A stretch of DNA of 64,000 nt from Saccharibacillus sp. O23 (GTDB lineage Bacteria; Bacillota; Bacilli; Paenibacillales; Paenibacillaceae): assembly GCF_002205895.1 (NCBI RefSeq), contig NZ_NJDE01000033.1, forward strand, positions 1 to 64,000. The letters are read 5' to 3'. Both the position numbers and the translations under genes were made by a program. How positions within the stretch are numbered: the first letter of the stretch is position 1; each line of letters begins with the position of its first letter. The notes below the pieces were generated by a model that saw only the letters and a list, made by a program, of their open reading frames with translations, was not told where the DNA came from and ran no database searches. Positions 18,202 through 27,404 of the stretch are shown piece after piece.

Positions 18202-18771
18202 ATGAACGAAGCAGAAAGAGAATATCCGGCACAAAGCGGCAGCACTTTCGCGAAAGGCCTTCTGATCGGCAGTCTGATCGGCGCGGCGGCAGCCCTGCTG
18301 TTCGCCCCGAAACCGGGACGCGATCTTCGCAGCGACATTTCCGACAAAGTCGGCGTAGCTACGGATAAAACCAAAGGCGTAGCAAGCACGATCGGCCTCA
18401 AAGCCAAAGACACCGCTTCGGTCGTCGGCGACAAGGTTCAAACGGCTGCCGGCGTCGTAGGCGAGAAAGTGCAAACGGCCGCGGGCGTCGTCAGCGAAAA
18501 AGCGACTACCCTCGCCCAGTCCGTAAGCGAAAAAACGTCCAACGTCGTCCAATCCGTTCGCAAAAACGGAGCCGATGTCGCGGAAGCCGTAAAAGACGCC
18601 TCCGCCGATGTGGGCGAAACCGTAAAAACGGCTTCGGCCGACGTCGCCAACGAAGCAGCCAAAGCGGACAAAGAAATCATGTCCGAGACTGCGGACAAAG
18701 CCGCTGAAACCAAAGACGAGCTCAAATCTTTGAACTCCGGTACGCCGACAAGCGAAAAGCCTGTTCTGTAA
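18202..18771 (+). CDS. YtxH-domain protein with LEA-like repeat tail
   Basis: A 189-residue protein. The N-terminal part has one hydrophobic segment (GLLIGSLIGAAAALLFAP) followed by KPGRDLR, the hallmark of the YtxH family of general-stress proteins. The remaining roughly 140 residues are an Ala/Lys/Val/Thr/Glu-rich amphipathic repeat, with KVQTAAGVVGEKV- and ASADVxxxxK-like units resembling group 3 LEA proteins. In Bacillus subtilis ytxGHJ is sigma-B dependent (established). An AAGGAG ribosome site precedes the start and a strong terminator follows, so it is a single-gene unit. Confidence 0.85.
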   Translation: MNEAEREYPAQSGSTFAKGLLIGSLIGAAAALLFAPKPGRDLRSDISDKVGVATDKTKGVASTIGLKAKDTASVVGDKVQTAAGVVGEKVQTAAGVVSEKATTLAQSVSEKTSNVVQSVRKNGADVAEAVKDASADVGETVKTASADVANEAAKADKEIMSETADKAAETKDELKSLNSGTPTSEKPVL

Positions 18772-18789
18772 TCTGGCGAAATGTTCGAA

Positions 18790-18817
18790 AAGCCGGCTGA
18801 ATCAGCCGGCTTTTTTT
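18790..18817 (+). terminator. Intrinsic terminator after ytxH-like gene
   Basis: AGCCGGCTGA and TCAGCCGGCT pair around a single base and are followed by a run of T. Confidence 0.85.
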
Positions 18818-18883
18818 ATCGGGCTTCCGAGCTTGCCGACCTCGTTCTATCGACTATCATGACCGAAAGCGGAGGGATATGCC

Positions 18884-19303
18884 ATGACACCTACAGAGAC
18901 GCGCCCTAATCCGGGCGACCGATTCGCCAGCGGCACTATCGAACAAAACGAACGTACGCAGGACGGAACCTTGCGTCCGAGAGACTTATCCAAAGATCAT
19001 CCGTTCGAGCTGCGCCACGAAGTCTCCCGGTTGAACAAACAGCTGGAAGACATCTCCGTCGCTCTGCGAAAAGGCGATTTCAAAGACCTCGTCGAAAATT
19101 ACACCGATTGGAAAAGGCGCATCATCTCCAACTTTACGGCGGGAGTGGCTCGCGGTCTGGGTTTATCCGTAGGCACGGTCGTCGTCATCGCCCTTCTCAC
19201 TTGGATCGCTTCCGTGATGGCGAGCCTGGGCGTTCCTTATGTCAGCGACTTTTTCGACTATATGGGCAGCCTGATCAAGGAAGGCCGCAAAGGCGGCGCT
19301 TGA
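18884..19303 (+). CDS. DUF5665 family membrane protein
   Basis: A 139-residue protein with a polar N-terminus (1-75), the segment NFTAGVARGLGLSVGTVV leading into one or two membrane segments (about 85-125), and a short basic tail. The pattern matches DUF5665, a small Bacillales membrane family of unknown function. It is convergent with sigB, the two being separated by a shared hairpin (19324-19370). Confidence 0.75.
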   Translation: MTPTETRPNPGDRFASGTIEQNERTQDGTLRPRDLSKDHPFELRHEVSRLNKQLEDISVALRKGDFKDLVENYTDWKRRIISNFTAGVARGLGLSVGTVVVIALLTWIASVMASLGVPYVSDFFDYMGSLIKEGRKGGA

Positions 19304-19320
19304 TCCGGAACAAACGCAAA

Positions 19321-19370
19321 CAAAATGGCCGAGCCATCTCGATACAAAGGGATGGGATCGGCCATTTCTG
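19321..19370 (-). terminator. Terminator between DUF5665 gene and sigB
   Basis: AAATGGCCGA...TCGGCCATTT forms a long hairpin with a CATC/GATG extension. On the minus strand it is followed by a T-rich tract (TTTTGTTTG), so it probably ends the sigB operon and may also serve the convergent gene. Confidence 0.65.
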
Positions 19371-19394
19371 GATATAAACTGTCGTCTTCTTTTT

Positions 19395-20168
19395 TCATAA
19401 CGAGGAAGAATTGGACATGATTTGTTTCAGCTTTTCGGTGGCGCGTTTCTGAATCCGGGATACGCTCATTTGGGAGACGCCGAGCTTCTGCGCGATCGCC
19501 CGCTGCGATTGGCCTTCTTGGAAAGCCAGCAGCAGAACTTTCTGCTCTTGTTCCTTCAATTGGCTAAGCGCCTGTTGAAGGTCCATGCGACGTTCAACGG
19601 TATCGTAATCGTTGACGTCCGAGCTGATCAGCTCTCCGAGCGTTGCGGCGCTTTCCTCTTGAGAAAGCGGAGAGTCGAGGGAGACATAATGATAACATTC
19701 GCGTCCGGCCAAGACTTCGACCGTTTCTTCCACGCTCAAATCCAGATATTCCGCAATCTCTTTGACGTCAGGCGAACGTTCCAACCTTACGGTCAGTTCG
19801 TCGATCGCCTGTTGGACGAGCGCCCCTTTTTCCTTGATTCGTCTAGGCACTTGTATGTACCAGGATTTGTCTCGCAAAAAGTTCTTCATATGTCCGATCA
19901 TGCTCTTCATCGCATAAGGTTCGAACGGAATTCCCAGTTGGATATCGTATTGTTGAAGCAAGCGGATCAAGGCCATCTGACCAACCTGATACAAGTCTTC
20001 GTAAAGATCGGGCCGGTTTCTGGCAATCTTGCCCGCGGCCATCTTCACCATCGGTTCGTATTTTTTGATCAACACCGTGGCGATCTCGTTGTCTTTGGTC
20101 TGTTGGTATTCCCAGATCAAAGACACGGATTCGGACATGGATTCAGGCGGGGTCACTTTATCATTCAT
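19395..20168 (-). CDS. sigB: General stress sigma factor SigB
   Basis: A 257-residue sigma-70-family factor of the SigB/SigF/SigG type. Region 2 contains DLYQVGQMALIRLLQQYD and the MIGHMKNFLRDKSW segment. Region 3 lies around 110-160, and region 4 ends with a helix-turn-helix QRAIAQKLGVSQMSVSRIQKRA (about 224-245). Position directly after rsbV and rsbW identifies it as SigB rather than a forespore sigma. Its ATG overlaps the rsbW stop codon (ATGA), so the sigma factor and its anti-sigma are translationally coupled, which keeps their amounts matched. Confidence 0.93.
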   Translation of the reverse strand: MNDKVTPPESMSESVSLIWEYQQTKDNEIATVLIKKYEPMVKMAAGKIARNRPDLYEDLYQVGQMALIRLLQQYDIQLGIPFEPYAMKSMIGHMKNFLRDKSWYIQVPRRIKEKGALVQQAIDELTVRLERSPDVKEIAEYLDLSVEETVEVLAGRECYHYVSLDSPLSQEESAATLGELISSDVNDYDTVERRMDLQQALSQLKEQEQKVLLLAFQEGQSQRAIAQKLGVSQMSVSRIQKRATEKLKQIMSNSSSL

Positions 20169-20617
20169 ACTTTCTCCTCACTCCTGGTGAGACGCTTAGT
20201 CAGTACGACTTGCGTTCCTTTTCCGCTCTCGCTGACGACGCTAACGTCGTCCATGAGCGCTTGCATCAAGTAGAAACCGAGACCTCCGATCTCCACATCA
20301 TGCAATTCTTTTTCGTGCAAGGTCGGAGCGGCGTCGGATACGTCCTGCGGCAGCGAGAAGCTTACGCCTTCGTCCTTGACGGTAATGGTCAGTTCTTCGC
20401 CGTTGATGCCGAAGACCACTTCCACCAATCCGCCTTCTTGCCCGTAGGCGTATAAGACCGAGTTATTGCAAGCTTCGGATACAGCGACTTTCATGTCTTC
20501 GATGTCTTCATAGGAGAAGCCCATCTTGGAGGCGATCCCGTACAGGTTTAACCGTACGATGTCCACGAAGTCAGCCGTAGCCGGTAAGTTGAGGGTAACG
20601 GTTTGATCTGCTTTCAT
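20165..20617 (-). CDS. rsbW: Anti-sigma-B factor and serine kinase RsbW
   Basis: A 150-residue HATPase-fold protein with N-box VSEACNNSVLYAY, G1-like TVKDEGVSFS and G2-like GGLGFYLMQALMD. RsbW binds and silences SigB and phosphorylates RsbV; when RsbV is dephosphorylated by a PP2C phosphatase RsbW switches partner and frees SigB (established in Bacillus). The gene sits between rsbV and sigB and overlaps sigB. Confidence 0.94.
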   Translation of the reverse strand: MKADQTVTLNLPATADFVDIVRLNLYGIASKMGFSYEDIEDMKVAVSEACNNSVLYAYGQEGGLVEVVFGINGEELTITVKDEGVSFSLPQDVSDAAPTLHEKELHDVEIGGLGFYLMQALMDDVSVVSESGKGTQVVLTKRLTRSEEKV

Positions 20618-20635
20618 GCGTTGTTCGATCCTTTC

Positions 20636-20974
20636 CTATTGGGAATTCTCTTGGGGTTCAAAAAACTTGGCGATACCTGTCATGTCGAACAGCTTTTGAA
20701 TTTGTGTCGGCACTTCTTCTACCGCGAACGAAGCGTTCATGGAGTGCCGGGCTTTCAAAACGGACAACAGAATCCCAATCCCCGTACTGTCGATGTACTT
20801 CAATTCTCGCAAATTGATGGCCAAATCGACCTCGGAATCCCCTACAAGCGGCTCCATCACAAGACGAAAATCCGGCGCTACGGACAAATCCAGCTCCCCG
20901 CTGAGGTAGACGACGTTTTTGCCTTCTTCGGAAACCGTTTTGGCATTGAACTTATCGTTTTTATTAGTGGTCAT
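20636..20974 (-). CDS. rsbV: Anti-anti-sigma factor RsbV
   Basis: A 112-residue STAS-domain protein. The phosphorylatable serine lies in the invariant DSTGIGILLSVLKA motif. The start is placed at 20974 (MTTNKND) because GGGAG is seven bases upstream of that ATG and only one base from an earlier ATG. In its dephosphorylated form RsbV captures RsbW. The likely phosphatase is the PP2C response regulator encoded at 27405-28568. Confidence 0.93.
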   Translation of the reverse strand: MTTNKNDKFNAKTVSEEGKNVVYLSGELDLSVAPDFRLVMEPLVGDSEVDLAINLRELKYIDSTGIGILLSVLKARHSMNASFAVEEVPTQIQKLFDMTGIAKFFEPQENSQ

Positions 20975-21103
20975 AGACATTCTCCCTAAAAAAATGTTTT
21001 CTAAGCTTATTAAACGTAAATCGAATAAATGAAACCGAGTTTACCGACTTGCTACAAGTTACTCGGCAATCCCCGCAACCGTCGCAAGCGCTCCGAGCCG
21101 CTC

Positions 21104-22762
21104 TTAACGCGCCGCCCGGTTCGCGGAATAGCCGTTCCGGTTCGCCATATGGCGAGCGAGTACCTGTTTGATGCCCGACATTTTGACCGGCTTGCTGATG
21201 TAATCGTTCATTCCGGCTTCCATGCACCGCCGCTGAATATCGTTCATGACGTTCGCGGTCATGGCTACGATCACCGGCTCGATCCCCCCGACAAAACGCT
21301 CGCGAATCCGGCGCGTCGCTTCGATTCCGTCCATGACCGGCATCTGCAAGTCCATAAAGACGTAATCGTACCGCCGGCTGCCGAGCATGCGCAGCGCTTC
21401 TTCGCCGTTTTCCGCCGCATCGGCCGCGATATCCATTTTCTGAAGCATGCTGACCATAAGTTTGCGGTTTACCGGATGGTCATCCACGATCAGGACGGAA
21501 GCCGGAATTCCTGTTTCTTCGTGAAGGATCGCTAAGGGTTCGCTGCGAAAAGGGTGGGGGTCCTCCGGTTGGTAAGTCTGGACGCGAATGGTGAAGACAA
21601 ACGTTGCTCCTCCCTCGTCCATCGCTTCGACGTGAATGTTTCCGCCCATCATCTCCACCAGCGTTTTGCAAATCGCCAGCCCCAATCCGGTTCCGCCGTA
21701 TTTGCGCGTCATCGAAGAATCGAGCTGCGAGAACGGCTGGAACAACCGATTGATCTTGTCCGGCGAGATGCCGATCCCCGTATCTTTGACGGCAAACTCC
21801 AACGTTAGCGTACCGTCTTCTTCGGCGCGTCTCGATACGACCAGATAGATGCCTCCGCGCTCGGTAAACTTGACCGCGTTCGCGACCAAGTTGATGAGCA
21901 CTTGTCTGAGTCGGGCCATGTCTCCGTAAATCAGTTCGGGAACCGACTCTTCCGTAAAGTATACCATCTCCAGGTTCTTGCGGGCCGTTTCCATCGTAAA
22001 CAGATTAAAAACTTCGCTGATGCAGGTTTTCAGCTCGAACGGATGCTCTTCCAGCTCCATCTTGCCGGATTCCATTTTGGTGAAGTCCAAGATATCGTTG
22101 ATGACCGCCACCAGCGCGTCCGCGCTGCCGCGAATGATCTCCGTGTACTCTTTCTGCTCCGGTTTCAGTTCCGTCTCCATCAGCAGATCGATCATGCCGA
22201 TGACTCCGTTCATCGGCGTTCGGATCTCGTGGCTCATCATGGCGAGAAATTCCGTTTTGGCTTTCGCCGCAATCTCCGCTTCTTCTTTGGCCTTGATCAA
22301 TTCTTCGTTGATCTTCTCCAGCTCCTGCGTTTTCTGATGCAGCAGAGCCGTCTGATCTTTGAGCCGTTTATTGGCGATATACATGCTAACGAACCCTTCG
22401 ATTTTGGATTTCAAAATCTGAGGGATGAAAGGTTTCACCATATAATCGATCGCGCCGGCGGAGTACCCGGCAAACAGATGCTCGGATTCTTTGCTGTTAG
22501 CCGAGATAAAGATAATCGGAATGTCTTTGGTCTTTTCCCTCGCCTTGATCAGCTTCGCGGTTTCGATTCCGTCCATGCCCGGCATCTGAACGTCAAGCAC
22601 GATAACCGCGAATTCGTCTTTGAGCAGGCAGCGCAGCGCTTCTTCGCCGGAAGTCGCCTTCACGAGCGTATAGCGCTCGCTGCCCAGAACGGCTTCCAAA
22701 GCGAGCAAGTTCTCCGGACGGTCGTCGACCAACAGGATATGAATCGGCTCTTGAACCACCAT
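21104..22762 (-). CDS. Receiver-histidine kinase-receiver hybrid protein
   Basis: A 552-residue soluble signalling protein with no membrane segment. Domain order: receiver (about 7-125, phospho-acceptor D57), short coiled coil (132-170), HisKA with SHEIRTP (H178), HATPase (N-box N295, DTGIGIS 327-333, GGTGLGL 356-362), second receiver (about 422-540, D471). Both receivers keep the acidic pocket, Asp and conserved Lys. It lies between the CheR-type gene and rsbV on the same strand. It probably feeds phosphoryl groups into, or drains them from, the sigma-B switch. The Bacillus cereus module described to date has no equivalent extra kinase that I know of. Confidence 0.88.
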   Translation of the reverse strand: MVVQEPIHILLVDDRPENLLALEAVLGSERYTLVKATSGEEALRCLLKDEFAVIVLDVQMPGMDGIETAKLIKAREKTKDIPIIFISANSKESEHLFAGYSAGAIDYMVKPFIPQILKSKIEGFVSMYIANKRLKDQTALLHQKTQELEKINEELIKAKEEAEIAAKAKTEFLAMMSHEIRTPMNGVIGMIDLLMETELKPEQKEYTEIIRGSADALVAVINDILDFTKMESGKMELEEHPFELKTCISEVFNLFTMETARKNLEMVYFTEESVPELIYGDMARLRQVLINLVANAVKFTERGGIYLVVSRRAEEDGTLTLEFAVKDTGIGISPDKINRLFQPFSQLDSSMTRKYGGTGLGLAICKTLVEMMGGNIHVEAMDEGGATFVFTIRVQTYQPEDPHPFRSEPLAILHEETGIPASVLIVDDHPVNRKLMVSMLQKMDIAADAAENGEEALRMLGSRRYDYVFMDLQMPVMDGIEATRRIRERFVGGIEPVIVAMTANVMNDIQRRCMEAGMNDYISKPVKMSGIKQVLARHMANRNGYSANRAAR

Positions 22763-22780
22763 GGAATCCCCCTACACTTT

Positions 22781-23653
22781 CTATTTAATCTTCCGATAGA
22801 TCTTCTCTACCCGGTCGAGCGGTTCGTAGCAGTCGCTGTAGCGGGTGAAATGAATGGACTCTTTGGAACCGAGAACCAGGATGCCGAAGCGGCTGAGGCT
22901 CTCGTAGAACAGTCCGTGCACTTGATCTCGGAGCGTATCGTTGAAATAAATCATGACATTCCGGCAAAAAATGACGTTAAACTCGTTGAAAGAGCGGTCG
23001 GTCGCCAGATTATGCTCGGCGAAAATGATGTTTTTGCGCAAGAAAGGCTGAAGCATCACGGAATTGTATTTGGCGGTGTAATAATCCGAAAACGATTGTG
23101 TGCCTCCGGCATCTAAATAATTTTTGGTATACAGCTTCATCTTCTCGATGCCGTAGATACCTTCTTTGGCCTGCTGCAAAGAGCGGTCGTTCATGTCGGT
23201 CGCATAGATGCGGGACTTGTCGTACAGCCCTTCTTCGTGCAGCAGAATCGCCATGGAGTATACTTCTTCTCCCGTCGAACAACCGGCGTGCCAGATGCGG
23301 ATATACGGATAAGTGCGCAGGATCGGAACGACTTCGCGGCGGAAAGTACGGAACAATTCCGGGTCACGAAACATTTCCGTGACCGGAATCGAAAGGTTCT
23401 GAACCATTCGTTCGAAAGAAGCGCGATCGTGCAGGACTTTGTCCTGAAGCTGAGAAATGGTCGAAAGGTTCTCCGAATGGACGTGATGCCAAATTCGACG
23501 GAGAAGCGAGGGCCTTGCATAATTCCGAAAATCGTATCCGTACATGCGGTGTACGCCTTCCAGCAGCAAATCGGCTTCGATCGCTTCGCGTTCCGTGGTG
23601 TTGTCGGTCGCCGTTTCCGGCACAATCATTTCTTCAGAACCGTTGAATGTCAT
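22781..23653 (-). CDS. CheR-type methyltransferase, RsbM-like
   Basis: A 290-residue CheR-family protein: an N-terminal helical domain (about 25-90) and a SAM-binding domain with IWHAGCSTGEEVYSMAILL (about 120-138), ATDMNDRSLQQA and FCRNVMIYF. No CheB, chemoreceptors or other chemotaxis genes are nearby. It lies 65 bases downstream of a large sensor kinase, which suggests that it methylates that kinase, as RsbM does to RsbK in the Bacillus cereus group where it damps sigma-B activity. The ribosome site before the ATG is weak, which would fit low expression. Confidence 0.88.
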   Translation of the reverse strand: MTFNGSEEMIVPETATDNTTEREAIEADLLLEGVHRMYGYDFRNYARPSLLRRIWHHVHSENLSTISQLQDKVLHDRASFERMVQNLSIPVTEMFRDPELFRTFRREVVPILRTYPYIRIWHAGCSTGEEVYSMAILLHEEGLYDKSRIYATDMNDRSLQQAKEGIYGIEKMKLYTKNYLDAGGTQSFSDYYTAKYNSVMLQPFLRKNIIFAEHNLATDRSFNEFNVIFCRNVMIYFNDTLRDQVHGLFYESLSRFGILVLGSKESIHFTRYSDCYEPLDRVEKIYRKIK

Positions 23654-23717
23654 AAGTTCAACCCCAGATAGTGTAGAAAATCGTCTTTAATCTTTGTTTA
23701 TTACCCAGATATGCGCC

Positions 23718-26700
23718 TTACGAATACAACCAAACGCGCATTAATGAAAGAAGCTGTTCCGTCTGAATCGGCTTTTTGACGTAATCGGACGCTCCGGCTT
23801 CGATACACTTGCTGCGGTCTTCTTTCATCGCTTTGGCTGTCAGGGCGATGATCGGAATCCGTTCGAACCGGGACATCTGCCTGATATGGCGCATGGCTTC
23901 GTAACCGTCCATCTCCGGCATCATCATATCCATCAGGATCAGATCGAAATCGCCGCGCTCCTGCAAAATATCGAGAGCTTCGCGGCCGTTCTCGGCAAAC
24001 GTGACGTCCATTCGGTAACTTTCGAGCACGCTCGACAGCGCAAACACGTTTCGCACGTCGTCGTCGACAAGCAGGATCTTTTTGCCTTCGAACAACGTTT
24101 CTTTGTTATGCAGCTTTTGCAGGATCTTGCGTTTGTCTTCCGGCAGATCCGCTTCGACCCGGTGCAGGAACAAGGTCGTTTCGTCCAGCAGGCGTTCGGG
24201 CGATTTGACGTCTTTGACGATAATCGATTCGGCATACTGGCGCAGTTTCGTTTCTTCTTTCGCGTCCAGATCTTTGCCGGTATAGATGATGATCGGCAGA
24301 TCGCGAAGCCGTTCGTCTTCGCGGATGCGGTCCAGCATCTCGAAGCCGGTCATATCGGATAACATCAGATCCAGCACCATGCAGTCGTAATGATGCCGCT
24401 GAAGTTCCTCGAGCGCCTGGCTGCCGGTTCCTACCGCTTTGATCGCCACGTCGTCATGCCCGATCAACTCGATGATCGCTCCGCGCTGCGTCTCGTCGTC
24501 TTCGACGATCAGCAGATGTTTGAGCCCTTTGTCCGCGTAAGACCCGATATAAGAGAAGGCGCGCTCGAGACCGTCTTTGCTGGCCGGCTTTTTGAGATAG
24601 GCGATCGCGCCCATCATCAATCCCTGTTTGACGTCATCGACGACGGATACGACGTGAACCGGAATATGCCGCGTCTCGGAGTTGCTCTTCAGTTCGCTCA
24701 GGATCGTCCAACCGTCGATAACCGGCAGCTGGATATCGAGAATGATCGCGTCCGGCATCCGGCTTCGCGCCGTCTCGAGTCCCGTGTCGCCCTGAACTTC
24801 GACGAGCGCTTTATAGCCGTGGCTTCTGGCCATGTCGCGCAGAATCACCGCGAACTTCGGATCGTCTTCGATAATCAACAAGACCTTATCCTGCGGGCTC
24901 AAGCTCTCCCGATCGTCTTCGATCTCGGGCTGCTTCGGTTTGGGCGGAAGCGACTCGACCGGAGCCGGCTTGCCCCGCTGCGCGATCGGCGCGCGTTCCG
25001 TCTCCCTCGCTTGCGGGAACGACGCCGACGCTTCTCGGGACGCGGCTTCCTCTTCGGCCGCATAGGCCGTCAACTTAGGCACGTATAACGTGAATCGGCT
25101 GCCTTGGCCTTCTTCGCTCTCCAACTCGATCGTACCGCCGAGCAGTTTCGCCAACTCCCGGCTGATCGACAAGCCCAGACCCGTTCCTCCATACTTCCTG
25201 CTGGTCGTCCCGTCGACCTGCTGGAACGCCTCGAAGACGATGTCCGTCTTATCCGCCGGGATGCCGATCCCGGTATCGATAACGGAAAATTCGATGAATT
25301 TGCGTTTTTTCTCCAAATAATCCGGCAGGTTATCCGGTTCGGCTTCGCGTACGCGGAACGTTACCGAACCGTCGGAAGTAAACTTGAACGCGTTGGACAG
25401 CAGATTTCGCAGAACCTGTTTCAGTCGATGTCCGTCCGTCAACAGCGCGCTCGGCAGGTTGCTTTCGTCGACTTCGATATTCAGGCCGATGCCTTTTTTG
25501 TCCGCTACGGCGGCGAAGTTGCTGGAAACGAATCTGGCGATCTCCTCCAGCGGAATCGGTTCGCGGTTCAGTTCCATCTTGCCCGCGTCCACTTTCGACA
25601 AATCGAGAATCTCGTCGATCATCTTCAACAGATCCGATCCGGACATGTAGATGGTCTGCGCATATTCCACCTGCTTCGTCGCCAAGTTGCCGTCCTTGTT
25701 CTCCGCCAACAGCTGCGACAGGATCAACAAGCTGTTAAGCGGCGTGCGAAGTTCGTGCGACATATTCGCCAAGAACTCGGACTTGTATTTGCTGGATACG
25801 GCAAGCTGCATCGCTTGACGTTCCAATTGGGTGCGCGCTTTCTCGACTTCGCGGTTTTTCTCTTCGGTCTCGTGCACCTGTTCTTCCAGAGCGCGAGTCT
25901 TGGCAATGAGCTCCGTATTGAAATGTTCCAGTTCTTCTTGCTGACGCTGAAGCAGCTCTTCCGAACGCTTGAGCGCGTCGGTCTGGGCTTCCAGACCTTC
26001 GTTCGAGCGTTTGAGCTCTTCTTGCTGGGTCTGAAGTTCTTCGGATTGGCATTGCAGCTCTTCCGTAAGAGCCTGAGATTCGCGCAGCAGCTCTTCGACC
26101 CGCAGACGTCCGTTGATATTGTTCAAGATCACGCCTAGGTTCGACAGCAGTTGATCAAGCAACTGCCGCTGCAGACCGCTGAACGACGTCAACGAAGCGA
26201 TCTCGAATACGCCGATCAACTGGTCTTCCGCCATGATCGGATAGATCATGATCTCGGCGGAAGAAGCGCCGCCGAGCGCGGAACGTACCTCGATATACTG
26301 CTGCGGGAGTTCGTGAAGCGCGATCGCCCGCCGGTCCGCCGCGCTCTGCCCGACCAGCCCTTCGCCGATCCGGAAAGAAGTCTTGGCGTTCGGATCTCCC
26401 GTAAAAGCGTAAGAACCGTACAAACGAAGTTCGTTCGGATTCTGCATGTCGGTCAGGTAAAGCGCTCCGTATTCCGCTCCGAGCACCGGCGTAAATTCGC
26501 TCACGAACATCTGCGATACTTTTTCCAGCGACATGATGCCTTTGAGCACGTCCGTGATCCGGGCCATGTTGGAATTGATCCAAGCTTGATCGTTCTGCGC
26601 CGCCATATAATCCCGTTCGAGCTGCTGTTTTTCTTCGATATCTTCGGCCATCGCTTGGAACACCTTCGCCACGCTGCCGATCTCGTCTTTCGATTTGACT

Positions 26701-27404
26701 TTGATGCGCCGAATGGCTTTCAGCTTTCCTTTGCCGAAGCTCGAGATCATCATCGATACGGTATTGAGACCGCGAGTGATGCTCGGAATGATCCACATCA
26801 TGATGCCCAGCCCCAGCAGCAGACCCACCGCAAGGAAAGCGGTCGTAATCTGTACGGAGCGTTCATAAGCGGCTTTGACGCTGTTGACTTCCGCTTCCAC
26901 CTGAAGATCCTGATAGTTCGCCAGATCGTTCATCGCGCTCAGTGCCGAACGTTGAAGTTCGATTCCCGTGGAATCGCGGTACGCCTTCGCCTGCGACAGT
27001 TCGCCGTTCTCCAGCAGCTGCATCAGGTTCGCTTCGTAACTGGAGAAGTTCTGCCAGGCGGTTCCCACGTTCTGAACCAGCCTGCGTTCTTCGGCGGAAC
27101 CGCTCTCGGACGTGATCGATTCCCAATACCGCTGAGCGCGCTCTTTGGAACTGTCGATCAACAAGCGGCTTTCCGAAAGGGCCGACGACTGGCCGCCCAA
27201 CAATTGATTGGCCAGTTCCGTCGCGATGCTGTTCACTTCCCCGCGCATACCGCTGCTGTAACGAACTTTCATATAGCGTTCCTGATAAACGCGGTCGATC
27301 TGGCTGTTCATATAATTCATCCGGTCGTAACTTACCAGCGACAATGCCAGCATGATCAGCAGCAATGCCGTAAAGCCGACGACCAGCTTCGTCTTTATTT
27401 TCAT
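23718..27404 (-). CDS. RsbK-like membrane hybrid histidine kinase with three receivers
   Basis: A 1228-residue sensor. Order: membrane segment (about 8-27), helical extracytoplasmic CHASE3/four-helix region (28-185), second membrane segment (186-208), HAMP (209-262), GAF (about 280-430), a long coiled coil (432-535) rich in EELQ/QEEL units, HisKA SHELRTP (H550), HATPase (N671, DTGIG 710-714, GGTGLGL 739-745), a Pro-rich linker, then receivers with D890, D1012 and D1159. This closely matches RsbK of the Bacillus cereus group, which activates sigma-B by phosphorylating a PP2C response regulator. The Glu-rich coiled coil is the kind of region CheR-type enzymes methylate. It begins on the base after the stop codon of that PP2C gene. 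Confidence 0.92.
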   Translation of the reverse strand: MKIKTKLVVGFTALLLIMLALSLVSYDRMNYMNSQIDRVYQERYMKVRYSSGMRGEVNSIATELANQLLGGQSSALSESRLLIDSSKERAQRYWESITSESGSAEERRLVQNVGTAWQNFSSYEANLMQLLENGELSQAKAYRDSTGIELQRSALSAMNDLANYQDLQVEAEVNSVKAAYERSVQITTAFLAVGLLLGLGIMMWIIPSITRGLNTVSMMISSFGKGKLKAIRRIKVKSKDEIGSVAKVFQAMAEDIEEKQQLERDYMAAQNDQAWINSNMARITDVLKGIMSLEKVSQMFVSEFTPVLGAEYGALYLTDMQNPNELRLYGSYAFTGDPNAKTSFRIGEGLVGQSAADRRAIALHELPQQYIEVRSALGGASSAEIMIYPIMAEDQLIGVFEIASLTSFSGLQRQLLDQLLSNLGVILNNINGRLRVEELLRESQALTEELQCQSEELQTQQEELKRSNEGLEAQTDALKRSEELLQRQQEELEHFNTELIAKTRALEEQVHETEEKNREVEKARTQLERQAMQLAVSSKYKSEFLANMSHELRTPLNSLLILSQLLAENKDGNLATKQVEYAQTIYMSGSDLLKMIDEILDLSKVDAGKMELNREPIPLEEIARFVSSNFAAVADKKGIGLNIEVDESNLPSALLTDGHRLKQVLRNLLSNAFKFTSDGSVTFRVREAEPDNLPDYLEKKRKFIEFSVIDTGIGIPADKTDIVFEAFQQVDGTTSRKYGGTGLGLSISRELAKLLGGTIELESEEGQGSRFTLYVPKLTAYAAEEEAASREASASFPQARETERAPIAQRGKPAPVESLPPKPKQPEIEDDRESLSPQDKVLLIIEDDPKFAVILRDMARSHGYKALVEVQGDTGLETARSRMPDAIILDIQLPVIDGWTILSELKSNSETRHIPVHVVSVVDDVKQGLMMGAIAYLKKPASKDGLERAFSYIGSYADKGLKHLLIVEDDETQRGAIIELIGHDDVAIKAVGTGSQALEELQRHHYDCMVLDLMLSDMTGFEMLDRIREDERLRDLPIIIYTGKDLDAKEETKLRQYAESIIVKDVKSPERLLDETTLFLHRVEADLPEDKRKILQKLHNKETLFEGKKILLVDDDVRNVFALSSVLESYRMDVTFAENGREALDILQERGDFDLILMDMMMPEMDGYEAMRHIRQMSRFERIPIIALTAKAMKEDRSKCIEAGASDYVKKPIQTEQLLSLMRVWLYS

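Noticed and set aside
20981-21103. Sigma-B autoregulatory promoter before rsbV
   Set aside because: GTTTAA-like pieces exist, but no GGGTAT-like -10 at 12-14 bases could be found, so no promoter was called.
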